NCBI GenBank assembly: GCA_002371265.1
Contig: DFGT01000007.1
Location: 6,107 to 70,106 of the forward strand
DNA length: 64,000 nt
Reading direction: 5' to 3'
Origin: Bacteroidales bacterium UBA3743
GTDB lineage: Bacteria > Bacteroidota > Bacteroidia > Bacteroidales > Paludibacteraceae
Shown: one piece after another, positions 35,430 to 45,434 of the stretch
Position numbering within the stretch: the first letter of the stretch is position 1
Layout: the number at the start of each line of letters is the position of its first letter
Notes under the pieces: generated by a model
Database searches by the model: none
What the model was told of the DNA's origin: nothing
The model's input: only the letters and a program-made list of their open reading frames with translations
Made by a program: the position numbers and the translations under genes

Positions 35430-36234
35430 CTCTATATTTTTGTATGTTTTGGCTGACAAGTCGATAGATTTCCAATTCTGTCTCGTTGCCATCTTCATTT
35501 AGTCCTTTTTCCTGTTTGCTCATCACCGCTTCATCTCCTCTCACTGCAGGTCCTGTCTGGGCTGCGACGGGAGTCACCTCCATCACCTTCTGAGCCGTCT
35601 CCTGAATCAGCGGAATCAGGATATCAAATGGCAAACCGTTCTTCTCCATAAGTCTGTGGGCTATCGCATACATGTGGTTTGCAAAATTACTTGCGAACAC
35701 AGCAGCCGGATGCAACGCGTTTCTTTGCCTGGTCGTGGCTTCATAACATCTGTCTGACACTGTCGCCACTAGTCGTCTTAGCTTTTCCAGTGTAGACGGA
35801 ATGGTTGCCTCTATCAAAAACGGTGTGTGCGAAAGATCCACTGACCTCTGTTTTGAGAAGCTCTGCACGGGATATACCACTCCGCAATTAGGGAAGACGT
35901 TGGATAATCCGTCTTCACCATCCATCGCCAAAGCCCCTGCCGTATGCACGACTATCTTATCTGCGAGGTTGACATCGGATTCATTAAAATGTTTTTTCAA
36001 TGCCAGCCACACCTGCCGTTGGGCAGAATCTTTCACGCTGCAAATGTAGATGTCTGCATTCACGTCGACATCACTGATATCCGTACAATATCCGCACGAC
36101 AATAACTCAGCAAGCGATTTTGCGTTTTCTGCGGTGGGGCTGTACACCTGCACCACATCATCCGACATGGAATGGTTTAACGCCTGCGAAAGATGTGTAG
36201 CGACATTTCCGCTTCCCAGAAAAGCAATCTTCAT
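35407..36234 (-). CDS. Rossmann-fold DUF2520 oxidoreductase-like protein
   Basis: About 275 aa from the ATG at 36234. N-terminal NAD(P)-binding loop IAFLGSGNVATHL (residues 3-15) followed by a C-terminal DUF2520 helical domain (LHPAAVFASNFANHMYAIA). The family resembles pyrroline-5-carboxylate reductase but its reaction is not established. In Bacteroidales it commonly sits beside a KdsC-like phosphatase, as it does here. Confidence 0.85.
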   Translation of the reverse strand: MKIAFLGSGNVATHLSQALNHSMSDDVVQVYSPTAENAKSLAELLSCGYCTDISDVDVNADIYICSVKDSAQRQVWLALKKHFNESDVNLADKIVVHTAGALAMDGEDGLSNVFPNCGVVYPVQSFSKQRSVDLSHTPFLIEATIPSTLEKLRRLVATVSDRCYEATTRQRNALHPAAVFASNFANHMYAIAHRLMEKNGLPFDILIPLIQETAQKVMEVTPVAAQTGPAVRGDEAVMSKQEKGLNEDGNETELEIYRLVSQNIQKYRDEFQRKS

Positions 36235-36254
36235 CGGCAATCACTCCATATAAA

Positions 36255-36782
36255 TCAGAATTTGCCTCTGTGGATGCGGTCTAATTTCAGTTTTGACTGA
36301 TCGAACGGAGCCTTCTCCTCTCCCTTGTGGCCAAGAGCGATAACACACTCAGCTCGCAATCCGTCTGGAATATTCAACAATTTTTTCAAGACATTCTCTG
36401 TAGTCTCTCCGTCGTTATTCTTTCTGTTTCTCACCTGCACCCAGCATGATCCAAGTCCAAGGCTCTCAGCCATAAGCTGGATATAAGAAGCTGCTATAGA
36501 AGCATCCTCTACCCACACGTCGCTCTTCTCTTCTTCCGCAAGCACAACGATAGCCATCTTAGCTCCTGAGACAAAAGCACTTCCCATCTGACGTGATTCA
36601 GAGATTGCCTGAAGGTCATTCGCGTCTTCCACAACAACGAAATGCCAAGGAGTGCATCTTTTTGAAGACGGTGCCATCAAAGCAGCTTTCAAAATCAAGT
36701 CAAGCTTTTCCTGCTCGATTGGCTGGTCAGTAAACTTGCGTGTGCTTCTTCTTTCTGTAATGATATCTATTAGTTCTTTCAT
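36255..36782 (-). CDS. Nitroreductase-family flavoprotein
   Basis: About 175 aa from the ATG at 36782. FMN-binding RRSTRKF (about residues 11-17) and APSSKRCTPWHFVVV (about 37-51) are the standard signatures; GLGSCWVQVRNR near residue 115 completes the active site. Substrate not predictable. Lies between the lipoprotein gene and DUF2520 on one strand. Confidence 0.88.
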   Translation of the reverse strand: MKELIDIITERRSTRKFTDQPIEQEKLDLILKAALMAPSSKRCTPWHFVVVEDANDLQAISESRQMGSAFVSGAKMAIVVLAEEEKSDVWVEDASIAASYIQLMAESLGLGSCWVQVRNRKNNDGETTENVLKKLLNIPDGLRAECVIALGHKGEEKAPFDQSKLKLDRIHRGKF

Positions 36783-36793
36783 CTTTATCAAAT

Positions 36794-37279
36794 TTATTCT
36801 GCGACCATATGGCCGTTCATCAATTCATATTTTACTTGAAAATCCTTATGAGCTTTTTGAGCTTCAATAAGGGCACTTTGTCCAGCTGTAACAAAAGAAG
36901 ACTTTATAAAATCCAACTCTATTCTTTGTTCATCAGACAATGAATCTGCTGTTGCCAATTCCACAAAACGATCGTAACAATTGTTCATGAATTCGTCGGA
37001 ATACAAATCCACAAATTCAACGACATTGTTTATCAGCGAAGAATCCTCACGAAATGGACCAATAGCGACAAGTGTCTTCTTGACGAATTTTAGATTCTCA
37101 ACCATTCCAGCAAGGCCTGTAGTGTCATTAGCCTGAATCTTGGCATCAACCTTAGTTGTTTCGTGAATCACATTGTTGAAAATGTCATTCACCTGAGTAT
37201 AGTAGTCAGCAGGGACGTCCAGACAAGAGACCATTCCTAATGAGGCACCGACCGAAAGGATAAATTGTTTGATTTTCAT
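36794..37279 (-). CDS. Small lipoprotein of unknown function
   Basis: 161 aa. Lipoprotein signal ending GMVSC (Cys19). The mature part is all-helical and acidic with no family I recognise. It starts downstream of the asnS terminator and precedes the nitroreductase by 11 bp. Confidence 0.7.
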   Translation of the reverse strand: MKIKQFILSVGASLGMVSCLDVPADYYTQVNDIFNNVIHETTKVDAKIQANDTTGLAGMVENLKFVKKTLVAIGPFREDSSLINNVVEFVDLYSDEFMNNCYDRFVELATADSLSDEQRIELDFIKSSFVTAGQSALIEAQKAHKDFQVKYELMNGHMVAE

Positions 37280-37296
37280 AGGCTATATAAATAAAA

Positions 37297-37326
37297 GCCT
37301 GCAAAACAGAAATCTGAATTGCAGGC
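37297..37326 (-). terminator. Intrinsic terminator of asnS
   Basis: Stem GCCTGCAA (37297-37304) / TTGCAGGC (37319-37326), right after the asnS stop; T-rich on the minus-strand side. Confidence 0.7.
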
Positions 37327-37336
37327 CATACAAATT

Positions 37337-38740
37337 TTAGAATTCTGCCGAACGTGGAGTTCTTGGGAAAGGAATCACGTCGCGGATATTTGTCATACCA
37401 GTCACGAACAACAGCAGACGCTCGAATCCAAGTCCGAATCCTGAGTGAGGACAAGAACCGAATTTACGAGTGTCAAGATACCACCACATATCCTTCATTG
37501 GGATATTTAGCTCCTGGATTCTTGTTAGCAGCTTATCATAGTCTGCCTCACGCTCAGATCCTCCGATTATCTCTCCGATTGTTGGGAACAACACATCCAT
37601 AGCGCGGACGGTCTTGCCGTCTTCATTCTGCTTCATATAGAATGCCTTGATCTCCTTTGGATAGTCTGTCAAAATCACTGGATTCTTGAAGTGTTCCTCC
37701 ACCAAATAACGCTCATGCTCTGAAGCAAGGTCACATCCCCAGTAAACAGGGAACTCAAACTTCTTGCCTTTAGCCACAGCCTCCTCCAGGATCTTGATTC
37801 CCTCAGTGTAAGGAAGACGAGTGAACGGAGCCTTCAACACGCTCTGCAATCTCTCGATCAAGCCCTTGTCGATCATCTGGTTCAAGAAAGCCAAGTCATC
37901 CTGGCAATTATCCAATGCCCACTGCACACAATATTTGATAAACTCCTCTGCCAAGTCCATATTGTCCTCGATATCGTTGAAGGCAACCTCAGGCTCGATC
38001 ATCCAGAACTCAGCCAAATGACGTGGAGTATTTGAGTTTTCAGCACGGAATGTAGGTCCGAAAGTATAGATAGATCCGAGAGCAGTAGCAGCAAGCTCAC
38101 CCTCAAGCTGACCAGAAACAGTCAAGCTGGCCATCTTGCCGAAGAAATCATCATCGTAAATGATGCTGCCATTCTCGTCTTTCTTCAAATCATAAAGATT
38201 CTTTGTTGTCACCTGGAACATCTGTCCAGCGCCCTCACAGTCGGAAGCTGTGATGATTGGAGTGTGGAAATAGAAGAATCCTCTGTCATGGAAGAACTTG
38301 TGAATAGCGATCGCCATGTTGTGACGGATACGGAAAACAGCTCCGAAAGTGTTTGTACGGGGACGAAGGTGAGCGATCTCACGCAAAAACTCCATCGAAC
38401 AGCCTTTCTTCTGCAATGGGTATTCATTCACGTCGGCCTTACCATAGATCTCAATGCTCTTTGCAAGCACCTCCACACTCTGTCCAGCTCCCTGCGACTG
38501 CACCAATGTGCCGACACAGCTTATACATGCACCAGTAGTGACATCTTTCAATATGTTTTCGTCGATAGTACCAGCGTCTACAACAAGCTGAATATTTTTG
38601 ATAGTCGAACCGTCGTTCAAAGCGATAAAACTCACATTCTTATTGCCACGCTTCGTACGGACCCAACCCTTTACGTTTATTTCAGATCCATAGTTTGTCA
38701 ACCCTAAGGCGTCAACTATTTTCGTTCTCTTTATGCCCAT
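37337..38740 (-). CDS. asnS: Asparagine--tRNA ligase
   Basis: 467 aa class IIb synthetase. N-terminal OB-fold anticodon-binding domain (VKGWVRTKRGNKNVSF) and C-terminal catalytic core with FRAENSNTPRHLAEFWMIE (motif 2) and GFGLGFERLL (motif 3). It has the AsnRS-type motif set rather than AspRS. A TAATTTTG element is 24 bp upstream. Confidence 0.96.
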   Translation of the reverse strand: MGIKRTKIVDALGLTNYGSEINVKGWVRTKRGNKNVSFIALNDGSTIKNIQLVVDAGTIDENILKDVTTGACISCVGTLVQSQGAGQSVEVLAKSIEIYGKADVNEYPLQKKGCSMEFLREIAHLRPRTNTFGAVFRIRHNMAIAIHKFFHDRGFFYFHTPIITASDCEGAGQMFQVTTKNLYDLKKDENGSIIYDDDFFGKMASLTVSGQLEGELAATALGSIYTFGPTFRAENSNTPRHLAEFWMIEPEVAFNDIEDNMDLAEEFIKYCVQWALDNCQDDLAFLNQMIDKGLIERLQSVLKAPFTRLPYTEGIKILEEAVAKGKKFEFPVYWGCDLASEHERYLVEEHFKNPVILTDYPKEIKAFYMKQNEDGKTVRAMDVLFPTIGEIIGGSEREADYDKLLTRIQELNIPMKDMWWYLDTRKFGSCPHSGFGLGFERLLLFVTGMTNIRDVIPFPRTPRSAEF

Positions 38741-38764
38741 AATTTAAATATCATTTAATGATTG

Positions 38765-38772
38765 CAAAATTA
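38765..38772 (-). promoter_or_regulatory. Bacteroidota -7 element for asnS
   Basis: TAATTTTG on the minus strand, 24 bp before the asnS ATG. Confidence 0.6.
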
Positions 38773-38800
38773 TATGATTTTTATCAGTATGCAAAATATA

Positions 38801-39715
38801 TTAAAAGGTAAATTCATTACCGTCATTGCCTAAAAAAGTATTTTCAAAGATTGGTTTTGCTTCTTCCAAAAACATTTTTCTGTCTCTGTATCTTGTGGAA
38901 AAATGTCCAATCACAAGTTTTTTTGCCTCGGCAAGCGACGCGATTTTAGCTGCATCTGAGGCAGTGGAGTGAAATGTCTGTTTGGCTCTTACCCTATCCT
39001 TCTCGAGAAAAGTCGACTCATGGAACAGAATGTCCACTCCTTTTATTTTATCGACCACCTTCTCATTATAAGCTGTGTCGGAAAGATATGCGAAACTTTT
39101 TTGTGGAGAAGGCGGTAGTGTCAGATTATTGTTCGGCACGACAATTCCGTCTGGTGTGACATAGTCATCTCCATTGAGGATAAATTTATACTGTTCAATC
39201 GGGATATTATAAAATTTGGCTTTATCAGCTCTCAGATGTCGACGGTGGGGTTTCTCACGGAAAAGGAATCCAGATGTGGGAATCGAATGTTTCAATGGAA
39301 TCGACGACACCTCTATTTTGTCATTTTCATATATAATCTCACTTGAAAAAGGTGAGAATGTTTCAAACTGCACTTTGAAATGAAGATAATTGCAAAAAAA
39401 GTCAAGTTGAGGACGCAATGCCTCCTCCAATCCTTTGTGGGAATGGATAGTGATGTCGCTACGTCTGCCAAGAAGGTCGAGCGTTGAAATCAGTCCGATC
39501 AATCCGAAACAGTGATCCCCGTGAAGATGAGAAATGAAAATATGGTTCATTCTCGAATGGTTCACACAATAGTGACGCAATGCCTGTTGGGCATTCTCAC
39601 CACAATCAATCAGAAACGTTTTTGAATTCATATTCAGAGCGTAAGCCGACTGGTTCATTTTAAGCGACGGCAAAGCGGCACACGACCCTAATATTTTAAG
39701 AGAATTATCTTCCAT
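38801..39715 (-). CDS. rnz: Ribonuclease Z
   Basis: About 304 aa from the ATG at 39715; the longer frame starts at a GTG. Metallo-beta-lactamase nuclease that trims tRNA 3' ends, important here because tRNA-Lys does not encode CCA. Zinc motif SHLHGDHCFGL (about residues 64-74), then LSDTAYN, HESTF and a late GHFSTRYR histidine. Length is that of the short bacterial form. Confidence 0.93.
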   Translation of the reverse strand: MEDNSLKILGSCAALPSLKMNQSAYALNMNSKTFLIDCGENAQQALRHYCVNHSRMNHIFISHLHGDHCFGLIGLISTLDLLGRRSDITIHSHKGLEEALRPQLDFFCNYLHFKVQFETFSPFSSEIIYENDKIEVSSIPLKHSIPTSGFLFREKPHRRHLRADKAKFYNIPIEQYKFILNGDDYVTPDGIVVPNNNLTLPPSPQKSFAYLSDTAYNEKVVDKIKGVDILFHESTFLEKDRVRAKQTFHSTASDAAKIASLAEAKKLVIGHFSTRYRDRKMFLEEAKPIFENTFLGNDGNEFTF

Positions 39716-39732
39716 GAGAATTGAAATAAAAA

Positions 39733-39757
39733 GAGGCACACCGTGACGATGTGCCTC
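39733..39757 (-). terminator. Intrinsic terminator of the OmpA-like gene
   Basis: Stem GAGGCACA (39733-39740) / TGTGCCTC (39750-39757) followed on the minus strand by a T-rich tail, 28 bp past the stop. Confidence 0.75.
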
Positions 39758-39784
39758 CTATTAGTATAGCTTCAAAACTTATTC

Positions 39785-41005
39785 TTACTTAGAGAAAAGC
39801 TCGATTTCTACACGACGGTTCTTAGCACGACCTGCAAGTGTAGAGTTAGAAGCAACTGGGTTAGCTGAACCATAACCCTGTGACTGGATGTTAGCAGCAG
39901 AAACTCCCTTGTTAACCAAGTAGTTCTTTACAGAAGCTGCACGATCCTTAGACAACTGAAGGTTCTTAGCTGCGTTACCTGAGTTATCAGTGTAACCCTT
40001 AAGAGTTACAGACCACTCTGGGTGAGACTTAAGCAACATTGCAAGACCGTCTAGAGAAGAGTAAGAAGACTGCTTGATGATAGCCTTTGCTGACTCGAAC
40101 TCAAGCTGAGCGAATGCAGTCTTGATGATCTCGTCCTCTTCCTTAGTTGGAACGTAACGAACTGGCTCACGAGTAGCTCTGATATGAGAATCAAGAGAAT
40201 CCTGAGTGAACTTGATCTGCTGCTGTAGCTTGTTGATTGCTACGTTCTGGTTAACGATCTGCTCCTCAAGCTTAGATGTAAGCTCCTCGCACTGACGCTT
40301 CTGCTCCTCTAGGATTGGAGTCAAATCAGGAACTTCACACTTAGGTGCGTAATCTACCCAAGCGATGTTACGGATGTTACGATCACCACCGAACTTGTAG
40401 CGAACCTCAAGGTTAGCACCGAAAGTTAGGTGACCACCTTCTGGATAACATGGACGCATACGGTACATTGCTGTAGCCTCCAAACCGATAGCGAAGTACT
40501 TGCTTACATTGTACTCAATCTGGCCAGCACCGTAAAGACCAACAACGAACTTGTTGTCATCAGCCATCCTGCTTGAGTTCTCCCAAACACCGATTGTTCC
40601 TACAACTCCTGGGTTGAAGTAAACGTTAAGTTTCTGCAATCCCATGCTTCTGTATGGAGCAACGATATTAGACAAGTTGAATGAAGAATGAAGAATGATG
40701 TCGTGGTTAACTGCATCATAAGTCTCCTGATTGTTCATTGCGTACATGTACTGCAAGCCAAGACCCCAACGAGGATTGAATGTAGCCTCAGTGAAAATTC
40801 CGAACTGACCGTTGATTGTACCTGAAAGAGTACGATCTGGCTCTGCGATAGGAGCCCATCTCAAGTAGTTAACACCACCCTTTAGACCTAGAGACCAGTG
40901 GCAAATACCCTTTGCTGTAGCTGTATCTGCAGTTGCCTGCTCCTGAGCGAAAGCATTGCCAGCAAGTGTTGCTGCTGCTGCTAAAGCTAAAAATTTCTTT
41001 GACAT
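39785..41005 (-). CDS. OmpA-family outer-membrane protein
   Basis: 406 aa. Signal peptide about 1-20 (LAGNAFAQ), an N-terminal eight-stranded barrel (about 30-205), a coiled-coil linker (EEQKRQCEELTSKLEEQIV), then the OmpA peptidoglycan-binding domain (about 285-406) with the diaminopimelate-binding loop LKGYTDNSGNAAKNLQLSKD and RAKNRRVEI. Anchors the outer membrane to the wall. Codon use suggests high expression. Confidence 0.93.
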   Translation of the reverse strand: MSKKFLALAAAATLAGNAFAQEQATADTATAKGICHWSLGLKGGVNYLRWAPIAEPDRTLSGTINGQFGIFTEATFNPRWGLGLQYMYAMNNQETYDAVNHDIILHSSFNLSNIVAPYRSMGLQKLNVYFNPGVVGTIGVWENSSRMADDNKFVVGLYGAGQIEYNVSKYFAIGLEATAMYRMRPCYPEGGHLTFGANLEVRYKFGGDRNIRNIAWVDYAPKCEVPDLTPILEEQKRQCEELTSKLEEQIVNQNVAINKLQQQIKFTQDSLDSHIRATREPVRYVPTKEEDEIIKTAFAQLEFESAKAIIKQSSYSSLDGLAMLLKSHPEWSVTLKGYTDNSGNAAKNLQLSKDRAASVKNYLVNKGVSAANIQSQGYGSANPVASNSTLAGRAKNRRVEIELFSK

Positions 41006-41032
41006 TTTTTATAAGTTAAAATTAGACATTAT

Positions 41033-42805
41033 TTACTTTCCTAGTTGATTCTTCAAAGCTGCCAACTGCTCGATGTCTCCAAGAGTTGTCTTCTCCAAAG
41101 TTGTTGCGGCTGCTGCCTCACTCTTCTTTGAAGCCTTCTTCTTCTTGAAATCCTTCTTCTCTTCAGTTGCACCCTCTTCGAATGTTCTGCTGTGAGAAAC
41201 GATGATTCTCTTTGACTCCTTGTTGAACTCAAGAACCTTGAATGGAAGCTTCTCGTCAACCTTAGCCACTGAACCGTCCTCCTTTGTCAAGTGCTTTGGA
41301 GTACAGAAACCTTCAACTCCGTAAGGCAACATTACGATTGCTCCCTTGTCTACGATCTCTGTGATTGTTCCCTCGTGTACTGAACCCTCTGTGAAGATTG
41401 TCTCAAATACATCCCAAGGATTATCCTCAAGCTGCTTGTGACCTAGGCTCAAACGACGATTCTCTTTGTCGATCTCCAATACCTGAACCTCGATGTCTGC
41501 ACCGATAGTTGTGAACTCTGATGGGTGCTTTACCTTCTTTGTCCAAGATAGGTCTGAGATGTGGATCAAACCATCAACTCCCTCCTCGATCTCAACAAAT
41601 ACTCCGAAGTTTGTGAAGTTACGTACCTTTGCAGTGTGCTTTGTTCCTACTGCATACTTAGTATCGATTGCCTCCCATGGATCTGGCTTAAGCTGCTTAA
41701 CACCCAAGCTCATCTTTCTCTGCTCACGATCCAATGTCAATACTACAGCCTCAACTGTATCTCCTACTGACAAGAAATCCTGTGCGCTTCTCAAGTGCTG
41801 GCTCCATGACATCTCTGATACGTGGATTAGACCCTCTACTCCTGGAGCGATCTCAACAAATGCACCGTAATCAGTCATGACAACTACCTTACCAGTTACC
41901 TTGTCGCCAACCTTCAAATCTGCCTTCAATCCATCCCATGGATGAGGAGTAAGCTGCTTCAATCCTAGAGCAATTCTCTTCTTGTCGTTATCGAAGTCAA
42001 GGATAACAACATTGATCTTCTGATCTAGCTCTACAACCTCCTTAGGATCGTTTACACGGCCCCATGAAAGGTCTGTGATGTGGATAAGACCATCTACGCC
42101 ACCAAGATCGATGAATACACCGTATGATGTGATGTTCTTAACTGTTCCCTCAAGTACCTGACCCTTCTCCAACTTAGAGATGATCTGAGACTTCTGCTGC
42201 TCAAGCTCTGCCTCGATAAGTGCCTTGTGTGAAACTACTACGTTCTTGAACTCGTGGTTGATCTTTACAACCTTGAATTCCATTGTCTTGCCTACGAATA
42301 CATCGTAATCGCGAATAGGCTTAACGTCAATCTGAGAACCTGGCAAGAATGCCTCGATGCCGAATACGTCAACGATCATACCGCCCTTAGTTCTGCACTT
42401 GATATATCCCTTGATAATCTCGTCCTTCTCCAATGCCTCGTTGACACGATCCCATGAACGTGCTGCGCGAGCCTTGCGGTGAGATAGATTCAACTGTCCT
42501 TTCTTGTCCTCCTGGTTTTCGATGTAAACCTCTACCTCGTCACCAATCTTCAAGTCTGGATTGTAACGGAACTCATTAGTAGAAACGATACCATCCGACT
42601 TTCCACCTACGTTCACTACGACCTCTCTCTTGTTCAAAGAGATTACTTTACCAATTACAACCTCGTTGTCCTTGATAGAGTTAAGAGTCTGGTCGTACTT
42701 TGACTCTTGCTCCTGACGCGCTGCTTCTGACAAGCTCTCGCCATTCTTGTAGCCATCCCAATCGAAGTCCTCTATAGGAGCTACATTCTTTGTTAAATCA
42801 CTCAT
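41033..42805 (-). CDS. rpsA: 30S ribosomal protein S1
   Basis: 590 aa with six S1/OB repeats; the best-conserved ones contain YGVFIDLGGVDGLIHITDLSW, DYGAFVEIAPGVEGLIHVSEMSW and FGVFVEIEEGVDGLIHISDLSW. The last 50 residues are Lys- and Glu-rich and poorly ordered. S1 recruits mRNA to the ribosome, which matters in a phylum that uses few Shine-Dalgarno sequences. TAATTTTG promoter element 52 bp upstream. Confidence 0.95.
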   Translation of the reverse strand: MSDLTKNVAPIEDFDWDGYKNGESLSEAARQEQESKYDQTLNSIKDNEVVIGKVISLNKREVVVNVGGKSDGIVSTNEFRYNPDLKIGDEVEVYIENQEDKKGQLNLSHRKARAARSWDRVNEALEKDEIIKGYIKCRTKGGMIVDVFGIEAFLPGSQIDVKPIRDYDVFVGKTMEFKVVKINHEFKNVVVSHKALIEAELEQQKSQIISKLEKGQVLEGTVKNITSYGVFIDLGGVDGLIHITDLSWGRVNDPKEVVELDQKINVVILDFDNDKKRIALGLKQLTPHPWDGLKADLKVGDKVTGKVVVMTDYGAFVEIAPGVEGLIHVSEMSWSQHLRSAQDFLSVGDTVEAVVLTLDREQRKMSLGVKQLKPDPWEAIDTKYAVGTKHTAKVRNFTNFGVFVEIEEGVDGLIHISDLSWTKKVKHPSEFTTIGADIEVQVLEIDKENRRLSLGHKQLEDNPWDVFETIFTEGSVHEGTITEIVDKGAIVMLPYGVEGFCTPKHLTKEDGSVAKVDEKLPFKVLEFNKESKRIIVSHSRTFEEGATEEKKDFKKKKASKKSEAAAATTLEKTTLGDIEQLAALKNQLGK

Positions 42806-42856
42806 TTTAAAAATTAAACAATTAGTCGTTAGACATTATATATAGTAATATCGCTA

Positions 42857-42864
42857 CAAAATTA
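42857..42864 (-). promoter_or_regulatory. Bacteroidota -7 element for rpsA
   Basis: TAATTTTG on the minus strand, 51 bp upstream of the rpsA ATG. Confidence 0.6.
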
Positions 42865-42893
42865 TAATTTATTTTGTACATTTCAATACAAAC

Positions 42894-44975
42894 CTATTTT
42901 TTTTTGCTAATACACAATGTATTGTTGATAAATTCTGTATGTTCTTCACAAAAAATCATCTTCAACCTGTGCATTGCTCGTGTACATGCGATGTAAAGCA
43001 AGCTTTTGTCCATCTCATCATTGTAATTCGTCTTCGTGACACTCGGTATCACCACTTCATCAAACTCCAATCCTTTAGCCATGTGCGACGTTGTCACAAC
43101 TATTCCATTGGTGAATGCCTGACATCCGCTCACCAGCAATGTCGCTCTCTTCTGCAATTCTCCCAACGACTCGAAAAAGGCAATCGCGTCTTTCTCTAAT
43201 TTAAATATGTATGCTGTCGACGTCGGATTGTTCACATCCACTTCCATGATCATCTCTCGCATCAGCTGGGCCTCCGCCTCTCTGCTCGACACTTCTATCA
43301 GCTGTGGTTTCTCAGTGTGTCGCTCCACAACGTCGATTTCCGAATTTCCTGAAATGCTCTTCGCTAGCTCTGTGATCTCATATCCTGATCGGTAACTCTT
43401 GTTGAGCTTCATTATTTCGGCTTTATACAATGCTTTGCGGATATCGTCGGCGGTTGTCGAACTGTATGGGTTGACATTCTGAGCAGCGTCGCCAAGAATT
43501 GTCTTCTTGCAAGGGAATATCTTTGACAACAGACGGTATTGCACCGGTGAATAATCCTGCATCTCATCCACAAGCAGATGCTTCACACTGCTCTTCGTCT
43601 TCACTCCTTCAAGCGAGATCTTCAAATAAATCATAGGGGCGACGTCGGCATACTCCATCTTCTTGTCTTTCGTCTTCTTCAGATATTCCGGTTTGCCAAG
43701 CCACTCATACATATCTTTATATACAGCAGCGTCGGATCCAAGATGAAGCATTTTCTTCAATTCCGCGCGCACTTTTCGCATCTCTTCCGTCGTCAGTATC
43801 CGACGGAATGATATCTTAAACTCGTTCTTGATGTCGTTTGCAATCAGTTCCAGACGCTGACGGATAGGCAGTCTGTCGTGTGAATGGAATTTTTCCAATA
43901 TCCATTCTTTGGCGACGGGAATGATTCCCACTACAATATCCTCTGGCTGGAAACAGGTATTCTCAAGATGAACCAGATATTTATCCAGCAACTGGACAAA
44001 CTCGAATGTGGCTTTGAATTTAGTTCGTTCTATTGTGGCAGCATTTTTATTTTCAAGCAAATCGTTCACCTGCTCGAAGAATGTCTGGAATTTCACTTTG
44101 CCATCAAGCAGCTCAGAGAGAAGCTCCTCCATTCCACACTCCTTGATTGTCTCCTCTCCCAATTCTGGCAACACATTGGAGATATAGTCGGCAAACACTT
44201 TGTTTGGCGAGATGATCAGGATGTCATCCGATGTGATCTGCCCCTTAAACCTATATAATATGTATGCCACTCGATGGAGAGCTATCGACGTCTTTCCTGA
44301 GCCAGCCACTCCTTGGATTATAAGATTGTGCGACTCCTCATCACGGATAATTGCATTTTGCTCTCGCTGGATTGTGGCGACGATATTCTTCATTCGCTCG
44401 TCCGACGTGGTGCTGAGTTCCTTCTGCAGCAGCTCATCGTCAATGTTTATGCTGTTCTGAATCATAAACTCCATAATGGAGTTGCGGATTCTGAACTGAC
44501 GTTTGAACTCTATCATTCCGTCGATTCTTCCAACCGGAGACTCATAATAAGCTTTTCCGAAGTCGAAGTCGTAAAACATTGTAGATATCGGAGCACGCCA
44601 GTCGTATATCAGATTTCGCTTGCTTTTTGAATCATAAAGAGAATGGATGCCAACATATAAAGAAGAGGCTTCATCCTCACCGTCGGCACGGAAATCTATT
44701 CGTCCGAAATACGGCACAAGCTTCATCCTTTTCAGGCGACGCTTCGTATTCTCCATCTCCTCCGCGCTCATGGCAGCCTGCGTCACATAGTTTCGCGTCG
44801 CACTTTTTTCCGCACGGTCGAGTTCGGACAGGTTTTCCCACAAATACTCCTTGAACGCCTTCATATCCTTCACCTGCTGGTGGATAAAGGCATCAATACC
44901 CAGAATCATATCATCAATAAATTCCAGCACCGACTTCAGATAACGTCGTTCATCAGCTTCAGTTGGGTTCAGCAT
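42894..44975 (-). CDS. helD: HelD-type helicase, RNA polymerase recycling factor
   Basis: 693 aa superfamily 1 (UvrD/Rep-like) ATPase. N-terminal coiled-coil (about 40-100), Walker A GVAGSGKTS (about residue 222), Walker B VDEMQDYSPVQYRLL and a late TSHMAKGLEFDEVVIP motif. The insertion between motifs and the N-terminal arm match HelD, which removes stalled RNA polymerase. A TAATTTTG element lies about 80 bp upstream with a GC-rich leader between. Confidence 0.88.
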   Translation of the reverse strand: MLNPTEADERRYLKSVLEFIDDMILGIDAFIHQQVKDMKAFKEYLWENLSELDRAEKSATRNYVTQAAMSAEEMENTKRRLKRMKLVPYFGRIDFRADGEDEASSLYVGIHSLYDSKSKRNLIYDWRAPISTMFYDFDFGKAYYESPVGRIDGMIEFKRQFRIRNSIMEFMIQNSINIDDELLQKELSTTSDERMKNIVATIQREQNAIIRDEESHNLIIQGVAGSGKTSIALHRVAYILYRFKGQITSDDILIISPNKVFADYISNVLPELGEETIKECGMEELLSELLDGKVKFQTFFEQVNDLLENKNAATIERTKFKATFEFVQLLDKYLVHLENTCFQPEDIVVGIIPVAKEWILEKFHSHDRLPIRQRLELIANDIKNEFKISFRRILTTEEMRKVRAELKKMLHLGSDAAVYKDMYEWLGKPEYLKKTKDKKMEYADVAPMIYLKISLEGVKTKSSVKHLLVDEMQDYSPVQYRLLSKIFPCKKTILGDAAQNVNPYSSTTADDIRKALYKAEIMKLNKSYRSGYEITELAKSISGNSEIDVVERHTEKPQLIEVSSREAEAQLMREMIMEVDVNNPTSTAYIFKLEKDAIAFFESLGELQKRATLLVSGCQAFTNGIVVTTSHMAKGLEFDEVVIPSVTKTNYNDEMDKSLLYIACTRAMHRLKMIFCEEHTEFINNTLCISKKK

Positions 44976-45053
44976 AGTCGTAACAATCGTAAAAATTATA
45001 TCATCCGTAATGCGGGGCCAAGCCTTGCGCCTGCCCCATGCTCATATATGACG

Positions 45054-45061
45054 CAAAATTA
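45054..45061 (-). promoter_or_regulatory. Bacteroidota -7 element for helD
   Basis: TAATTTTG on the minus strand, 78 bp upstream of the helD ATG. Confidence 0.55.
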
Positions 45062-45090
45062 GCCAATCATATACAATTGTAAAAAAGAAA

Positions 45091-45115
45091 GAGCACTCAA
45101 ATTAATTAAGTGCTC
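45091..45115 (-). terminator. Intrinsic terminator of the DUF3276 gene
   Basis: Stem GAGCACT / AGTGCTC with an 11-nt loop; the minus-strand tail is TTTCTTTTTT. It lies 10 bp beyond the stop of the gene at 45126. Confidence 0.8.
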
Positions 45116-45125
45116 GAAATTTATT

Positions 45126-45434
45126 TCATTCTTCTGTCTGACGCCTCTCTATACCATTTTCTTTGTTTACTCTGTCAATAAAGGAAGTCACCTCAGACAG
45201 ACCATTTGCGAACTTTTCGAAATCCTCCTTATAAAGGAAAATTTTGTGTTTCTCAAACGAAACCTGAGACTCATCATCCCCCACTTTTTTCTTACTCTCT
45301 GTAATCGCGAGAAACAACTCACCCCTACGATTCTTCTTTACATCAAAATAGTAGATCCTCTTTCCCGCCTTCACCGCTTTGGAAAAAACGATTTCTAAAT
45401 CGTTTTTGTCCTTAAAATCCTTATTTTCTTCCAT
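45126..45434 (-). CDS. DUF3276 (PUR-alpha-like) nucleic-acid-binding protein
   Basis: 102 aa. The stretch KAGKRIYYFDVKKNRRGELF (about residues 22-41) and ITESKKK mark the DUF3276 family, a Bacteroidota relative of PUR-alpha domains that bind single-stranded nucleic acid. Monocistronic with its own promoter and terminator. Role not established. Confidence 0.87.
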   Translation of the reverse strand: MEENKDFKDKNDLEIVFSKAVKAGKRIYYFDVKKNRRGELFLAITESKKKVGDDESQVSFEKHKIFLYKEDFEKFANGLSEVTSFIDRVNKENGIERRQTEE